In this document: piece by piece, positions 1 through 11,352 of the stretch
Numbering within the stretch: position 1 is the stretch's first letter
How the letters are laid out: each line of letters begins with the position of its first letter
From: Trichuris trichiura
Taxonomy: Eukaryota; Nematoda; Enoplea; Trichinellida; Trichuridae
Assembly (NCBI GenBank): GCA_037903355.1
Contig: JBAJFE010000014.1
Location: 6,014,001 to 6,078,000 of the forward strand
DNA length: 64,000 nucleotides
Direction: 5' to 3'
The notes under the pieces: generated by a model
The model's input: only the letters and a program-made list of their open reading frames with translations
Told to the model about the DNA's origin: nothing
Databases searched by the model: none
Program-made: the position numbers and the translations under genes

Positions 1-205
1 TCTTCATGCGTAGGTGTGAGTCTGTAAGCGTTTATTGTTAAGGACGGTTATTCGCCGATTAGCCCAGACATATTTCCATGGGAAAGTAACGTGAATGAGC
101 TATGGCCTTTCCTTTTGATCAAGCAACCGCAACTATCGTCACCGACCAGTGGAGAAGATATGCCCGTTTGGCCAGCCACGGTTACATGCACTCTCGCCTG
201 TAAAC
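1..205. other. Unassigned left edge
   Basis: No gene is supported here. The stretch adjoins the old repeat that starts near 206 and may be its outer part, but the other copy (22693-23190) stops matching at this point, so membership cannot be shown. Confidence 0.3.
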
Positions 206-403
206 CACTCCGTGAACTTCGTCGATCCATAGACAAGGGCGCACACGCTGACGATAAAGTCCCTGTGGGCGCACGCAAAGCTACGGAATAAGCTGCGTTG
301 CGGCACCCGCAAGACCATAGTGAATTCACACCTGCGCGAGTTCATGCGGCGGTGAAGGCTGAGGAAGTGCGAGGACCCATTCGCGAAGATCATGAACAGT
401 ATC
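206..403 (-). repeat. Unclassified interspersed repeat, copy 1, part 1
   Basis: On the minus strand this matches 23010-23190 with roughly three quarters identity by eye. It continues at 8004-8313 once the two LTR elements between are removed. The break falls at GTATC (399-403), the target site of both insertions. No coding capacity was recognised; short reading frames in the two copies look alike only because the DNA does. Confidence 0.8.
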
Positions 404-578
404 TGTCATGTTTGAGGGGTACATGCGGACCCGTTGACTCGTGGAGTACAAACATTTACTACAAAGCGAAGAGAAAACCGATAATTGCGTGACGCGTACT
501 AGGACTACTGTAACAGCGGTGTGCAGGCTTATATCGGAAGCATGTCAATGACACTACCAGCTACCTTAATACATAACA
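404..578 (-). repeat. 3' LTR of gypsy element A
   Basis: Begins TGTCATGTTTG and ends ATAACA in plus-strand reading. It pairs with 3047-3221 at 170 of 175 positions, which suggests a fairly recent insertion. Confidence 0.93.
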
Positions 579-880
579 CCACCACCCGCCTAGAAGACGT
601 AGTCGCTGAGATAAATCGGCGGTCGGCGGTTCCTTATCGGGCGCGGCGACGACGGCGGTGCTTCTGGGGAGACGGCCGTTTGTAGTTCAGCGTCGCTTTG
701 TCGTTCCTATTCGAGAGCGGCCGTTGGTGGTTGCGCCACGCCTGTTTCCGACTCGCTCGGGTTGCGGGTGTCGTCCGTGATTATGTGATCAACGTGACGA
801 TGCACGATCCTGCCATCGGATAATCCGGCCTTATATGTTACTGATCCAGTGGATTCTGTGATAGTCGCTGGTACCCATTT

Positions 881-3030
881 TCAGTCGGAGGCGAAACTCC
901 TGACCGCTACAGGCTGGTTAACGTCCAGAACACGCTCTTTACACGCCGGCGCGGAGTCATCTTCTATTTTCTCTTGGCGATCACTGGACAGATCAGGGTG
1001 TAAACGATCCAGGCGGCTCCTCAGGCGGCGATTCATTAGTAGCTCGGCTGGGGAGCGGCCAGTCGTGACGGAAGGCGTGATGTGTTGCGAGAGCAGGAAG
1101 CTCGCCAGACGCTGGTTCCAGTCTCCAAACGTGAAGTGGCGAAGGGCCTCTTTTGACGTCTGCACCATCCGTTCCGCTTGGCCGTTGCTGCACGGGTGAT
1201 ACGGCGCGATCCTTGCAAGGCGGATACCGTTCCGACGGAGGAATTCAAGAAATTCAGACGATGCAAACACTGGTCCGTTGTCGGATACGACAGTATCCGG
1301 CAATCCGTGGGTGGCGAAAAGTTTGCGCAGTCCGGAAATCAGTGCCGTCGACGATGGTGACGGAACCGGCAAAACTTCAAGCCATTTGGAATATGAATCG
1401 ACGACAATCAGGAAGTGTCGACTATGGAACGGTCTGGCGAAGTCTAGATGCACGCGTGACCAAGGTGCTCTTGTCACTTCCCATGCATGCAGAGGTGCCC
1501 TAGGCATGACGTGCCGTGTTTCTTGACATGCCTGGCACCGTTTTACACGCTCCTAAATCTCCCTATCGATGCCAGGCCACCAGACGTGCGATCCGGCTAA
1601 GCCCTTCATGCGCACTATACCTGGGTGGTCAAGGTGCAGTTCGTCCAACACGATGTTTCTTCCGGCTTCTGGAATAACGATACGGTTGCCCCAAAGCAGA
1701 CAGCCCATGTGACACGAGATTTCGTGTTGGCGTCTGACGAACGGCGCAAAGCATTGTTCGACGGGGGTAGACGGCCAACCTTTCTGGGCCCAATTGAGTA
1801 CGCGGGTGATAACCGGATCTTTCGTTGACATTGATTCAATGTCTGCTGCACGTAGCGGCGGGCTGGGCAGCTCCTCCAGAAAGCTGACTTCGGGTAATGG
1901 CGGAACACTGAAATCTGAAGTGGAGGCTGGGAGTCGGCTGAGCCCGTCAGCGTGGCTGATAGCGCTGCCTGGCTGATAGACTAATTCGAAGTCGTAAGCC
2001 CTCAGAAGCTGTATCCAGCGAAGCAGGCGCTGTGACAGCATCTGAGGTGTTACTTTCGACGGCGTGAGCAATCCCAGCAGAGGCTTGTGATCGGTTACGA
2101 TGATGAACCGGTGTCCGTATAGCTAATCATGAAACTTTTTCACGGCGCTGACAACGACTAGCGCTTCGCGGTCGACTTGAGTGTAGTTTCATTCAGTAGG
2201 GGTCATCGTACGGGAGTGGAAGGCTACCGGTGCTTTTCTTCCTTCCCTTGTGAAATGAGCCAACACTGCTCCTATACCGTATCGTGAGGCGTCACAAGTG
2301 GGGATGATGGGGAGCGTTGCGTCAAACCCTATGAGGAAGCTACCTTCCGACAGTAACCGTTTCACTTTCTGGAAAGCCTCGTCATGCTCTGCTGTCCACT
2401 TCCACTTCGTGTTTGCCCGGAACAGCTGGTGCAATGGTTCAGCAACTGTTGCTTTATCTTTCAGGAAATTGTGGTAGAAGTTCAGGAGCCCGAGGAAAGC
2501 TTGTAGTTGTCTTTTGTCTGTTGGTGCAGGAGCTTCGCGTATTGCCTTGCTCTTGTCCTCGGTAGGATGAATTCCTGACTCATCTAAGCGATAACCGAGG
2601 AATTCAACACTTGGAACTCCGAAGGAACATTTATCCTTGCGGACTTGAAGCCCACAGGAGCGAAAGCGGCTGGAAATCTCACGCTAACGATCTACTAAGG
2701 TGGCGATCGAGTCTCCTTTGACTAAGATGTCGTCAAAGTACGGAGTCACTCCTGGGATGTCTCGTAGCAATCTTTCCATACACGACTGAAAGATTCCTGC
2801 AGCAGTACATACACCGTATTGCAGACGCTTAACCCGAAATGCGCCACGATGCGTGACTATTTTCTGTGCCTCAGCGGACTTACGGTCTACGCGAATTTGA
2901 AGGTATGCGTTGGTGAGGTCCAACTTGGCGTAAATTTTCCCACCTGCTTGCAAGTTGAGCAGTCGGTCCACGCGCGGAATGGGGTACCGGTGCTGTCGCA
3001 AGGCCTTGTTTATAGTGCACTTGTAGTATC
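881..3030 (-). pseudogene. Gypsy A pol remnant (RT-RNase H-integrase)
   Basis: Reading the minus strand from 3030: reverse transcriptase from the region before LDLTNAYLQIRV through the catalytic box YFDDI (near 2710-2730); RNase H with the TCDASRYGIGAVLA motif (2189-2434); the tether and zinc-binding end of integrase (1553-2071, ending in a VWWPGID segment); then the integrase core (881-1507) with its three acidic positions in HLDFAR, VSDNGP and NGQAER. The pieces lie in several frames with stops between them, so no polyprotein is made. Reverse transcriptase begins about 30 bases from the LTR, which shows that everything upstream was deleted. The bases down to 579 hold the decayed C-terminal tail. 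Confidence 0.88.
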
Positions 3031-3046
3031 TCACCCTCGTCGCCAG

Positions 3047-3221
3047 TGTCATGTTTGAGGGGTACATGCGGACCCGTTGACTCGTGGAATACAAACGTTT
3101 ACTACAAACCGAAGAGAAAACCGATAACTGCGTGACGCGTACTAGGACTACTGTAACAGCGGTGTGCAGGCTTATATCGGAAGCATGTCAATGACACTAC
3201 CAGCTACCTTAATACACAACA
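3047..3221 (-). repeat. 5' LTR of gypsy element A
   Basis: Direct-repeat partner of 404-578, with TG...CA ends. A one-base spacer separates it from the primer-binding-like sequence at 3031-3045. Confidence 0.93.
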
Positions 3222-3225
3222 GTAT

Positions 3226-3409
3226 TGTAGCAGTTGCGAAGAGCAGAGAGTTATGTAGGCGTAATAGAAGTGCATATGTTGGGACCTAAAGATTACAGAA
3301 GGGGACACGGGAGAGACGGGGACAGAGAGACACGGAGACAGCTGGTTGCGATCGGTTGATATACGTGTGTTGCGATGGAGTAAAAGGTTGCACCCGGAGA
3401 AGTGTTACA
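3226..3409 (+). repeat. 5' LTR of gypsy element B
   Basis: Starts TGTAGCAG and ends GTTACA. It differs from 7816-7999 at 7 of 184 positions counted by hand. Confidence 0.95.
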
Positions 3410-3412
3410 TTC

Positions 3413-3427
3413 TGGTAGCAGAGCGTT
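3413..3427 (+). other. Primer-binding site of element B (initiator tRNA-Met)
   Basis: TGGTAGCAGAGCGTT starts three bases after the LTR. It is the complement of CCA plus the last 12 bases of the tRNA-iMet-like gene at 34465-34536, including its unusual T-stem bases. Initiator tRNA-Met is a common LTR-retrotransposon primer. Confidence 0.85.
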
Positions 3428-3462
3428 CTGTCGCGGTCGTTTTTTTCGATTCATTCTTCGGA

Positions 3463-6400
3463 ATGTCCGCCGATGAGGTTACCGGCAATGGTTCTTCTGG
3501 AATAATGAATTGCGTTAGTTTGCCCCGTGCTTTTGACGATGGTAATTTTGGCGAATGGCTTTTGAGATTTGAGATTTGTAGTTGCGCTAATAACTGGAAC
3601 GACAAAGTAAAAGCACGGCGCTTGCTGACATTGCTAGAAGGTGGAGCATTTTTGGCGTATCAACGCTTGCCGGATGATGTCCGTCGCAACTATGGGAGGC
3701 TGACGACAGAACTGAAGAACCTCCGACAGTTTGCAGCCTCCAGATAGCGCGTGCCGCGTTTTTCCAATTTGAAAGCATGCGTTGGAGAACTGGCGAAAGT
3801 GTTCGCGCTTTCGTGCACCGGTTAACCCAAGCATTGGATTTGGCTGTTCCAGGGTTGGATACGCGTAGCAGAGATCGTCTCCTCTTGCAGCGCTTTTTGT
3901 TAGCCTTGCCAGAATTGCATCGCCGTCAAGTGTTACTTCCAGGAGAAATTGACTCTGTCGAACAAGCGATTCAGAAGACGCAGATACTATTGTCTTTCGA
4001 CGAAATGCCCCTTATGCCTGCGGCAACAGTTGCCGTTCCAGCGAACGCACCGGCCCAAGAGAAAACTGTGCGCGACGAGGATCGCTGACGAATGATCGAT
4101 CAAAGAATCGACGAACTAACTGAGCAGTTGTCTATGCTGACAATGCGCCCGCCAGAGCAACTGAAAGGATTGGAATGTTACATCTGTGGCAGAATTGGTC
4201 ACTTCGCAAGGAATTGTCGAGCCAACAAAAATGAAAGATCGCTGACGCACTCCGTACAGAACGCACTAAGCGATAGGATGCGGCAGAGTTCTGGCTCAAC
4301 CGCTCACCGCGTAAGCCGTTGGAGAGGTCCACGCCGAAGCACTTATCGTACGGAACAAGTTTCTGCAAGTAATTCACATTTCACGTCTACAATAGTCGAT
4401 CATTCTGCAAAGGCGAATTTCCAAAACAACGTCTGCATGATTCCGGCATGTATTAACGATTACTGTTGCGATGTTATGATCGACACTGGCCTGTCAGTCA
4501 GTCTGCTATGTGATAGGGTCGTGCAAGCATTGGCCAAAGAAGGCACAGTCAGCGGTATTCCATTAATTTGTCTGTTGAACACTTCCAGCCAACCAGTGAC
4601 TGTCAAAGGCGAAACCACTCTACGAGTGTCTGTTGGGAAAACTGGCTCATCCGTTTAAGTTCATCATCGTGCAAAGTCTTGTTGCAGATGCTATCCTGGG
4701 AATGGATTTCTTGGTAAAGAACGGTGCAAACTTCGATTTGCAAAAGCGTTGTATTAGCTCGCCATACATTGGCATTGTCAATTTCAAGCAGCCCGATTTA
4801 CAGCTCATGTCCAAAAGCAACTTATGTTACGTTCATTCGCACTGTGCATTATTGCCTCATTATGAAGACTCCGAAAGCGTACAAAATGACGATGGAATGG
4901 AATGTGAAATTCCTTGGTTTGGCGATGCGACAAAGTGCGAACTCCCAGTCGCCCCGATTATATATAATGGATTACTCAGTGACTTCAAATCACTTTTTGT
5001 CGCAAAGCCTGGAAGAACTAACTTGGCGAAACATGCTGTTACCACGGAGGGAAACCCAGTTCGGGTGCCGCCGAGGCTATCCCTGAACAGTTTCGAAATA
5101 CTGTTCATCAACAAACAGAACAGATGCTAAACGAAGGTATTATCCGACGTAGCCAAAGCCCCTGGTTGGCTCCAGCGGTATTTACCTGCAAGAAGAATAG
5201 ATCTTTGCGATTATGTGTCGACTATCGTCAACTAAACAAGCGTACGCGTAAGGACAGTTATCCCCTGCCATTACCGGATGAGGTACAAGTCAAATTGAAG
5301 GGAGCAACCAAATTCCCCGTTCTTGATTTACATTGTGACTTCTGGCAATTGCCAGTAAGAGAGGAAGGCGTCGAGAAAACGGCCTTCTCTCCCGGCCCAG
5401 GAATGGGATTGTATGAATTTCTAACTATGCCTTTTGGAGTGACAAATGGGCCCAGCTCATTCCAAAGGTTGATGGAGACGTGGTGTTAAAGGGAATAGAC
5501 TTTGCTATGGTCTACACGGATGACATTTTGGTGTTTTCAAAGGATGACAATGACCACGTGAAGCATCTTGCAGTCGTGTTTGAAAGGATAGCAGCGACGG
5601 GTTTGACCCTAAGTGGCCGCAAATGTCGGACTGGTGTCAGTGAAGTGTCATTTCTGGGTCATGTCTTCTCCTCAAAGGGAATGCAGCCAGATCCGAGCAA
5701 AGTTCGATGCATAGTGAATTGGTCAAAGCCAACTAACGTGAATGAAGTACAACGCTTCATTGGGCTAGCATCGTATTATCGGAGATTCATCGACCATTTC
5801 GCTGATATAGCAGCGCCACTTCACAGCCTGACTCAGAAGGATGCTCCGTTTATCTGGAGTGAGAAGTGCCAAGAGTCATTTGAGACTTTGAAGGAAGCAT
5901 CGTCCTCTGAACCAATATTGGCACTACCTGACTGTGCACTAGAATTTGATTTATTTACGGACGCAAGTCAACATGGACTTGGCGCCATATTAGAGCAGCG
6001 GAATCATGTGATTGCATATGCGAGCAGAGTCCTACGCCCAGCTGAACGAAACTACAGTGTTATTGAAAAAGAATGCCTTGCTATTGTTTTTGCGGTGAAA
6101 CAATTCAGGCACTATTTGCTTGGCTCCCGTTTCACAATACACACTGATCACCGACCATTGCAATGACTGCAGGAACAAAAGATGGAAGGAAAAATTGCGC
6201 GATGGGCGTTGGCGCTCCAGGAGTTCGACTTTTCAGTCAGCTATTGTCCAGCGAAGGAAAACAAGGCGGATCCGATATCCAAGCGGCTGGAAACAGACGA
6301 GGAAGAAGTTCAAGAACGGCGGTCAAAGTGTACCGTTACGATGGTACAATCGACGATCACCGAAGATGAACTGCGGATGACTCAGTTAAACGACGTCATT

Positions 6401-7642
6401 TTGAGTAAAGTCATACAGGAACTGCAAAACGGAACGTTACCCTCAACAAGACGAGTGAACGAATGGAAAATGACTCCATTGTTACGCTATGCTCAGATTG
6501 CTGATAGTTTGTCTCTGTGCAACGGTGTGCTTCATAGGACAATTTTTCTGGAACCTAACGAAGCAGCATGGAAAGTGCCCGTTATACCGGAGTCGCTCAA
6601 GACTCATTGGTTACAGCTATTTCACGACAGTCCAGCAGGTGCTCATTTGGGCGCTGACAAAACGTTACATAGACTACGGAAATCGGCTTACTGGGTTCGA
6701 ATGGCCCATGACGTGAATGAATACTGCAAAACTTGTACAAAATGTCAGCAGCATAAGTTAAACCCGTCTCCACCAGTTCCATTAATGAACATGCCCATTG
6801 GAAGCATTTGGCATACCGTGGGAATCGATGTTCTCCAATTGCCGGAATCGAAACATGGGAATAAGTATTTGTTGGTTCTACAAGATTATTATTCAAAATG
6901 GATAGAAGCACAGGCTATGAAAGATCAAAAGGCTGAAACAGTGGTTTCAAAGCTAATTGATATATTCAGCCGATTTGGTTTTCCTAAGGTGGTTCACTCT
7001 GATCAAGGACCGAACTTTGAGACCACCGTCACAAAGGATGTTTTAGAAGCGTTCGGTGTGAAGAAAACGCACACAACGTCGTATCATCCGCAAGGGAACG
7101 GACTCGTCGAACGAAGCAATAGGACTATCATTCAGATGTTAAGAAGCTATGTCGACCGTCATCATGACTGGGAAGATGGACTTCCAATGTTACTCTATGC
7201 ATATCGTACAACCCGCCACGCGTCAACAGGAATTTCTCCGTACTTGTTGATGTTTGGTCGTGAACCAGATCCCCTTCCCATTTATAACGTTCAGCCTGAA
7301 TTTCATTTTCTGCCACGCGATTACGTAAATCAGTGTATGGAAAGGACAGCCCGTGTAACGAGGTTCGTCAACGCACACATCGCGAAGGCGCAATCTCGCC
7401 AAAAAGAAGGCTACGATACGTTAGCAAAAGAAAGAGATCGCCTCCACCCAGGAGACTGTGTACTGTTACAAATACCCAAGGAAGGCAAGCTAGCACCTAA
7501 ATGGGAAACCGGATGGAGAGTAGAAGGAAACGTCGGACACACCAGTGTGTCTATTCGACATGAAGACGCAAGGCAAAGAACCGTTCACATCAACCGTCTA
7601 CAAACGGCATACCATAATAGCCCTGTTCCTACGATAAAATGA
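3463..7642 (+). pseudogene. Gypsy B gag-pol, frameshifted
   Basis: Gag begins at about 3463 (MSADEV) and shifts frame near 3747-3777. A CCHC zinc knuckle (CYICGRIGHFARNC) lies near 4170-4215. Protease has DTG in MIDTGLSVSLL (about 4480) and ILGMDF near 4700. Reverse transcriptase runs from about 5124 with the YTDD box near 5515; a frameshift at about 5488 splits it. RNase H (TDASQHGLG, about 5956) ends at a stop after HTDHRPLQ (6166). Integrase is intact to 7642, with the HHCC zinc finger near 6620-6760 and catalytic residues in GIDVLQ, HSDQGPNF and NGLVERSNR. The divergent LDLHCDFWQLPV in place of the usual LDLxSGYxQ also suggests decay. No envelope gene is present. The integrase to RNase H half is much better preserved than gag. 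Confidence 0.92.
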
Positions 7643-7815
7643 AACCCACCAAGTGTCATACATCAAGGCAAAACGACAATGATCCCACCGGAATAAACTT
7701 CCACAAATCAAACAGTGGCTTTGCTAAGAAGATCTAGCCGACACCGCTCAAGACCGAAATGGTTAGACGACTTTGTGTGAGCTCGAGGATGAGCTTTTGG
7801 CGGTCCCCGGAAAAA

Positions 7816-7999
7816 TGTAGCAGTTGCGATGAGCAGAGAGTTATGTAGGCGTAATAGAAGTGCATATGTTGGGACCTAAAGATTACAGAAGGGGACACGG
7901 GAGAGACGGGGAGAGAGAGACACGGAGACAACTGGTTGCGATCGGTTGATATATGTGTGTTGCGATGGATTAAAAGGTTGTACCCGGAGAAATGTTACA
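7816..7999 (+). repeat. 3' LTR of gypsy element B
   Basis: Partner of 3226-3409, with TG...CA ends, preceded by a short purine run (GGAAAAA). The 170 bases between the integrase stop and this LTR hold no clear gene. Confidence 0.95.
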
Positions 8000-8003
8000 G
8001 TAT

Positions 8004-8313
8004 CACCGCCGTTTCGCTGCCGTAGTGACGCATCCATGTTACGTGTCCTCGTAGTTGTTCTGAATAGAGCTTTCTAAATGTTACCACGTTCATCAGTCGC
8101 GACCACCTTCACATGAAAGGCATTACGGTTTCGATAGAAAGTAACAAATGCAAGGTATAGACTGAAAAAATACGAGTGTACGCGTCCAGAATATGGTGCA
8201 TGTATGCAATGCAATGTAAAAGAAGTGCAATTTATGCGTCCGTATGTAATGCAAACGTAAGGCACGAATTGCTGTGTAATCACTGTTTCCGTTTAATCGT
8301 TACCGCTAATACC
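8004..8313 (-). repeat. Unclassified interspersed repeat, copy 1, part 2
   Basis: Continues the repeat broken at 403. The minus strand matches 22693-23005, starting GGGGTATTAGCGGTAACG at the outer end. Confidence 0.8.
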
Positions 8314-8787
8314 CCACTGATACGGCAAGCGTGAAGTGGGCTCCAGCTAATTGGCCTGCGAATAGGACTTAGCGTTAACTCCGCGAAGCTTAGACAGGTG
8401 ACAACGGCAAGCGAAGTTAAAGTTGTATCTTAGGAATTTGCATTTTTCATTGTTTTCGCAAACTGCCAGTAAGGGTGGTCGATCGTTAACAGAAAAGATT
8501 TGTTTGGGATGCGTGAAAGCTGAATCTTAAGAAGAAACTTGAAAGATGCGGAGAAACTTTTAACACTTAAATGATACGTGAAATTCACATAAATAGAAAA
8601 AAGAAAAACAGTGACTTGGTTTAAAGCACCAAAAAACGTGCTACCGAAATTTTGAATGGCTTGAAAGTCCTAAAAAATATCAGCTACGTGAGACTGGTTA
8701 GCATTGTATGCCAGCACAAAAGTATGACCTGATTAAATGACGGCTACTGTAGTTTTGCATTTTGTCATTTTGGGGGAAATCTGTCAG

Positions 8788-9851
8788 CATGGATTGGATG
8801 TATGCAGGGCTCTCTTCCGAAATTGATCGGGAAAATTTTTTAACCGGGCGAAAAGTGGACAAAAATTTTGAGCAGTACAATGAAGATTTCAAAAAAACAC
8901 CTCCGCGAATAGAATCGTTGAGTCAGCCGGCTAGCTCGCATCGCTTTGCTGATGCCCCTTGCAAGAAAACGTTACTCGACTTGGATACCGTGCGGAAGGA
9001 AGATCCTCTGGTTTCTATAAAAGTACAAGAAGAGCAAGTTAGGCGTGATATTCTTGAGAACCCTATGAAAATGAAATGTTTACGCAAAATAGTTATGAAA
9101 GCATTGCGAAGAAAAATGAAGAAAATGTACAAAGGACGTTTAACACCAGAAGAACGGCTAGAGTGTGCTCGTTTCTTTCATTTAGTAGATCAAATGGCTT
9201 GTTCTCGTTCGACTGGCATGGCTGGCAGTAGCAAAACCGTCGGGTATGTTTGTTCTTTCTTCATTGTTGATTATTTTTCGCAAATAAGTTTATTTTGTAC
9301 ACTATGCTTAAATATGAAACCTTAGCTCTTTGATAATATTGTTCAACTGAAACTTTTATAGGAACCTTGCGTTGGAAAATAGTTGCAATAAGCCAGAAAT
9401 GCGAAAGGATATTAGAGGCTATGAGAAAGATGAAAGTAGCGTTTCTAAGCTCAGCGATGCTACCCGAAACTCAAGCAAGGAATTTGTTCATTCGTCTGGT
9501 GGCGTTTCTGATGTCAGCAAATCCCATAGAGATTTTCAGAAAGAGAGCAGACATTCCACGAGCTCTTCGAGAAAGCGCAGTTGGGCTTCTTGTGAAAAAG
9601 AAAAGCGCTTAAACGAGATGGTGCAGAACGCTTCGTGGCGCAAGGAGCAACGGAACAAACAGCTAATAGCATTTGCAGCGCATGAGAAAGACGAAATACA
9701 GAGGGAAAAGAGTTCGAAAGGTACTAATTTTGTGCGTGCTGTGCTTAATGACGTAGTAGATAGCAGTTCTGTGGCATCACGAATTCAAACTAAACGCCAA
9801 ACCGTACAACGCCATTCCTCATCTATGGACAAGAGTTTCGTTCAACGATAA
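8788..9851 (+). CDS. CWC25: Pre-mRNA-splicing factor CWC25 homologue (N-terminus not seen)
   Basis: CWC25 acts in the nucleus, joining the spliceosome to promote the first transesterification step. Two exons are visible: 8788-9243 and 9362-9851, joined in frame across a 118-nt GT-AG intron and ending in TAA. The first opens after an acceptor (CTGTCAG) with MDWMYAGLSSEIDRENFLTG, the family block that follows the coiled N-terminus, then a REDPL-like segment (KEDPLVSIK) and a basic stretch. The second is charged and ends with ASRIQTKRQTVQRHSSSMDK, matching the conserved CWC25 C-terminus. The family's N-terminal Cir_N domain is absent. It should lie upstream, where only 8314-8787 separates the gene from repeats, so it is lost, diverged or beyond the old insertion. 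Translation could also start at ATG 8762. Only 167 bases separate the stop from the next gene. Confidence 0.85.
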
Positions 9852-10018
9852 GCCAAGGTTGCATTTTCCCTGTGTCATTAATGTTCGTTGGACGGAGTAA
9901 ATTTTTTGGTGTTCCTGCTTGTTTCGTTGTTGATGATAATTGTTAGTCTTTATTATACCTGTTTGGAATTTGAATTTACTAAGAAATTGACGCATTAAAA
10001 GTCTAGTGGTCGATCGAA

Positions 10019-11352
10019 ATGGGTGCCTCTTCGGACGTGAGGAGCAGTTGTGAAACTTGCTTCGATCAGCTGCAGCGTGCTGAAGATTGTTCATCTTTAT
10101 TGAAAAAATACTTAACACGGGCAACGCTTGACAAAATGAAAAGCCGTAAAACCTCGATGGGTGCCACGCTAGTCGACGTAATTCAGTCTGGTCTGTTTGT
10201 AGCTACACACTATTCAAATTTTTATATGGCTTGCGTAGGTGTGAAGAATCCGGACAGCAGCATTGGTGTTTACGCTCCAGATGCTGAATCGTACATTGTT
10301 TTCAAAGAAATATTCGATCCTATAATTGAATGCTATCACCACTTTGGACCCAACAGCCGCCAGCCGGCATTTGATCTTGGTTTAAATAGACTTGATCAAC
10401 TCTGCACATTGGACCCAGAAGGAAAATACATTCAGTCAACCCGCATACGCTGTGCTCGTACTTTAGCGGTATTCTCTGTTTTATCATTCCGGCTCTTTTT
10501 CAAATAGTTACAGGGATATCCATTCAATCCGTTGCTTACCGAAGCAGGTTATTTAGAAATAGAAAACAAAGTAAAAGATGCCTTGAATGCATTAGCTGAA
10601 GATGATTTGCGAGGCACTTATTATCCACTAAAAGGAATGACTACAGAGGTGCAAAAGAGTTTAATCAAAGATCATTTCCTATTCAAAGAAGGCGATCGCT
10701 TTCTCCAGGTATTTAGAGTTGGTCACGCAGTGCTTGTGAATGTTATTCTAGGCAGCCAACGCGTGCCGGTTTTGGCCATTGGGACGTGGCATATTCCACA
10801 ATAAAGACAAGACATTTTTAATTTGGGTTAACGAGGAAGATCATTTACGTATAATTAGCATGCAGACTGGTGGAAACGTTCGAGCAGTGCTAGATCGTTT
10901 AATACGAGGGCTTGATGTACTTTTCTGCTTCTTTTTGCTGCATTTGTTTATTGGCTGCGGTTTTTTCGTTTAGAAGCTCGGAACTTTGCTAACCTTCGCT
11001 CGCGATGATCGTCTAGGTTGGTTGTCCTTTTGTCCCACCAATTTAGGTACCACCATTCGAGCTTCGGTGCACATAAAGCTTCCTTTGATGTCTGCCAGGG
11101 CGGATTTTAAAGTCAGCTTCTATTGTTGCAGTTAAAAATTTTAAATATTTTTCCCTCTTCCAGGAAATATGCAGCAAAATGAACTTACAAGTGCGTGGCA
11201 TCCATGGAGAGCACAGTGAATCAGAAGGCGGTATACATGACATTAGCAATAGCCGAAGAATGGGTATTACGGAATTTGAAGCGGTTAAGGAAATGTACGA
11301 CGGAGTCAGTGAACTTATCAAAATGGAGAAGGAGATGGAGAAAAATTTCTAG
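10019..11352 (+). CDS. AK: Arginine kinase
   Basis: Cytosolic phosphagen kinase that transfers phosphate between ATP and arginine to buffer energy; found in invertebrates. Six exons (10019-10190, 10239-10468, 10514-10708, 10752-10916, 10974-11111, 11164-11352) give 1089 nt, 362 residues, close to the usual 355. Introns are 43-57 nt. The N-terminal domain starts near residue 15 and includes [11 protein letters not shown] and [11 protein letters not shown]. The catalytic domain has [51 protein letters not shown] and the active-site cysteine loop CPTNLGT. The C-terminus ends [12 protein letters not shown]. The first intron (10191-10238, 48 nt) has no stop and keeps frame, so retention would insert 16 residues. 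An acceptor-like TCTAG 12 bases before the ATG could be a trans-splice site. Confidence 0.95.

Larger units (their letters stand above)
404..3221 (-). mobile_element. Ty3/gypsy LTR retrotransposon A, internally deleted
   Basis: A 2818-bp element on the minus strand bounded by two 175-bp direct repeats that begin TG and end CA. Inside are, in minus-strand order, a primer-binding-site-like sequence (TGGCGACGAGGGTGA, 3045-3031), part of reverse transcriptase, RNase H and integrase. The leader, gag, protease and the N-terminal half of reverse transcriptase are missing, so it is about half the usual gypsy length. The left flank is GTATC. The right flank is GTAT followed directly by element B, which entered this element's 3' target duplication. 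A purine-rich tract abuts the inner edge of the 3' LTR (about 579-592, complement GGCGGGTGGTGG). Confidence 0.92.
3226..7999 (+). mobile_element. Ty3/gypsy LTR retrotransposon B, nearly full length
   Basis: A 4774-bp plus-strand element with 184-bp LTRs (3226-3409 and 7816-7999). It has a tRNA primer site, gag, protease, reverse transcriptase, RNase H and integrase in gypsy order. It is flanked by GTAT on both sides (3222-3225 and 8000-8003), a 4-bp target duplication. The left GTAT is also the first four bases of the duplication made by element A. Several frameshifts and at least one stop inactivate it. Confidence 0.95.

Noticed and set aside
8074..8283. Similar short frames here and at 22688-22927 as a conserved protein
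   Set aside because: The similarity follows from DNA homology of the repeat; no start, domain or codon bias supports coding.
8520..8575. CTGAATCTTAAGAAG as a missing CWC25 N-terminal exon (LNLKK)
   Set aside because: The frame does not continue with the family's KSWHP block and ends at a stop; the match is too short.
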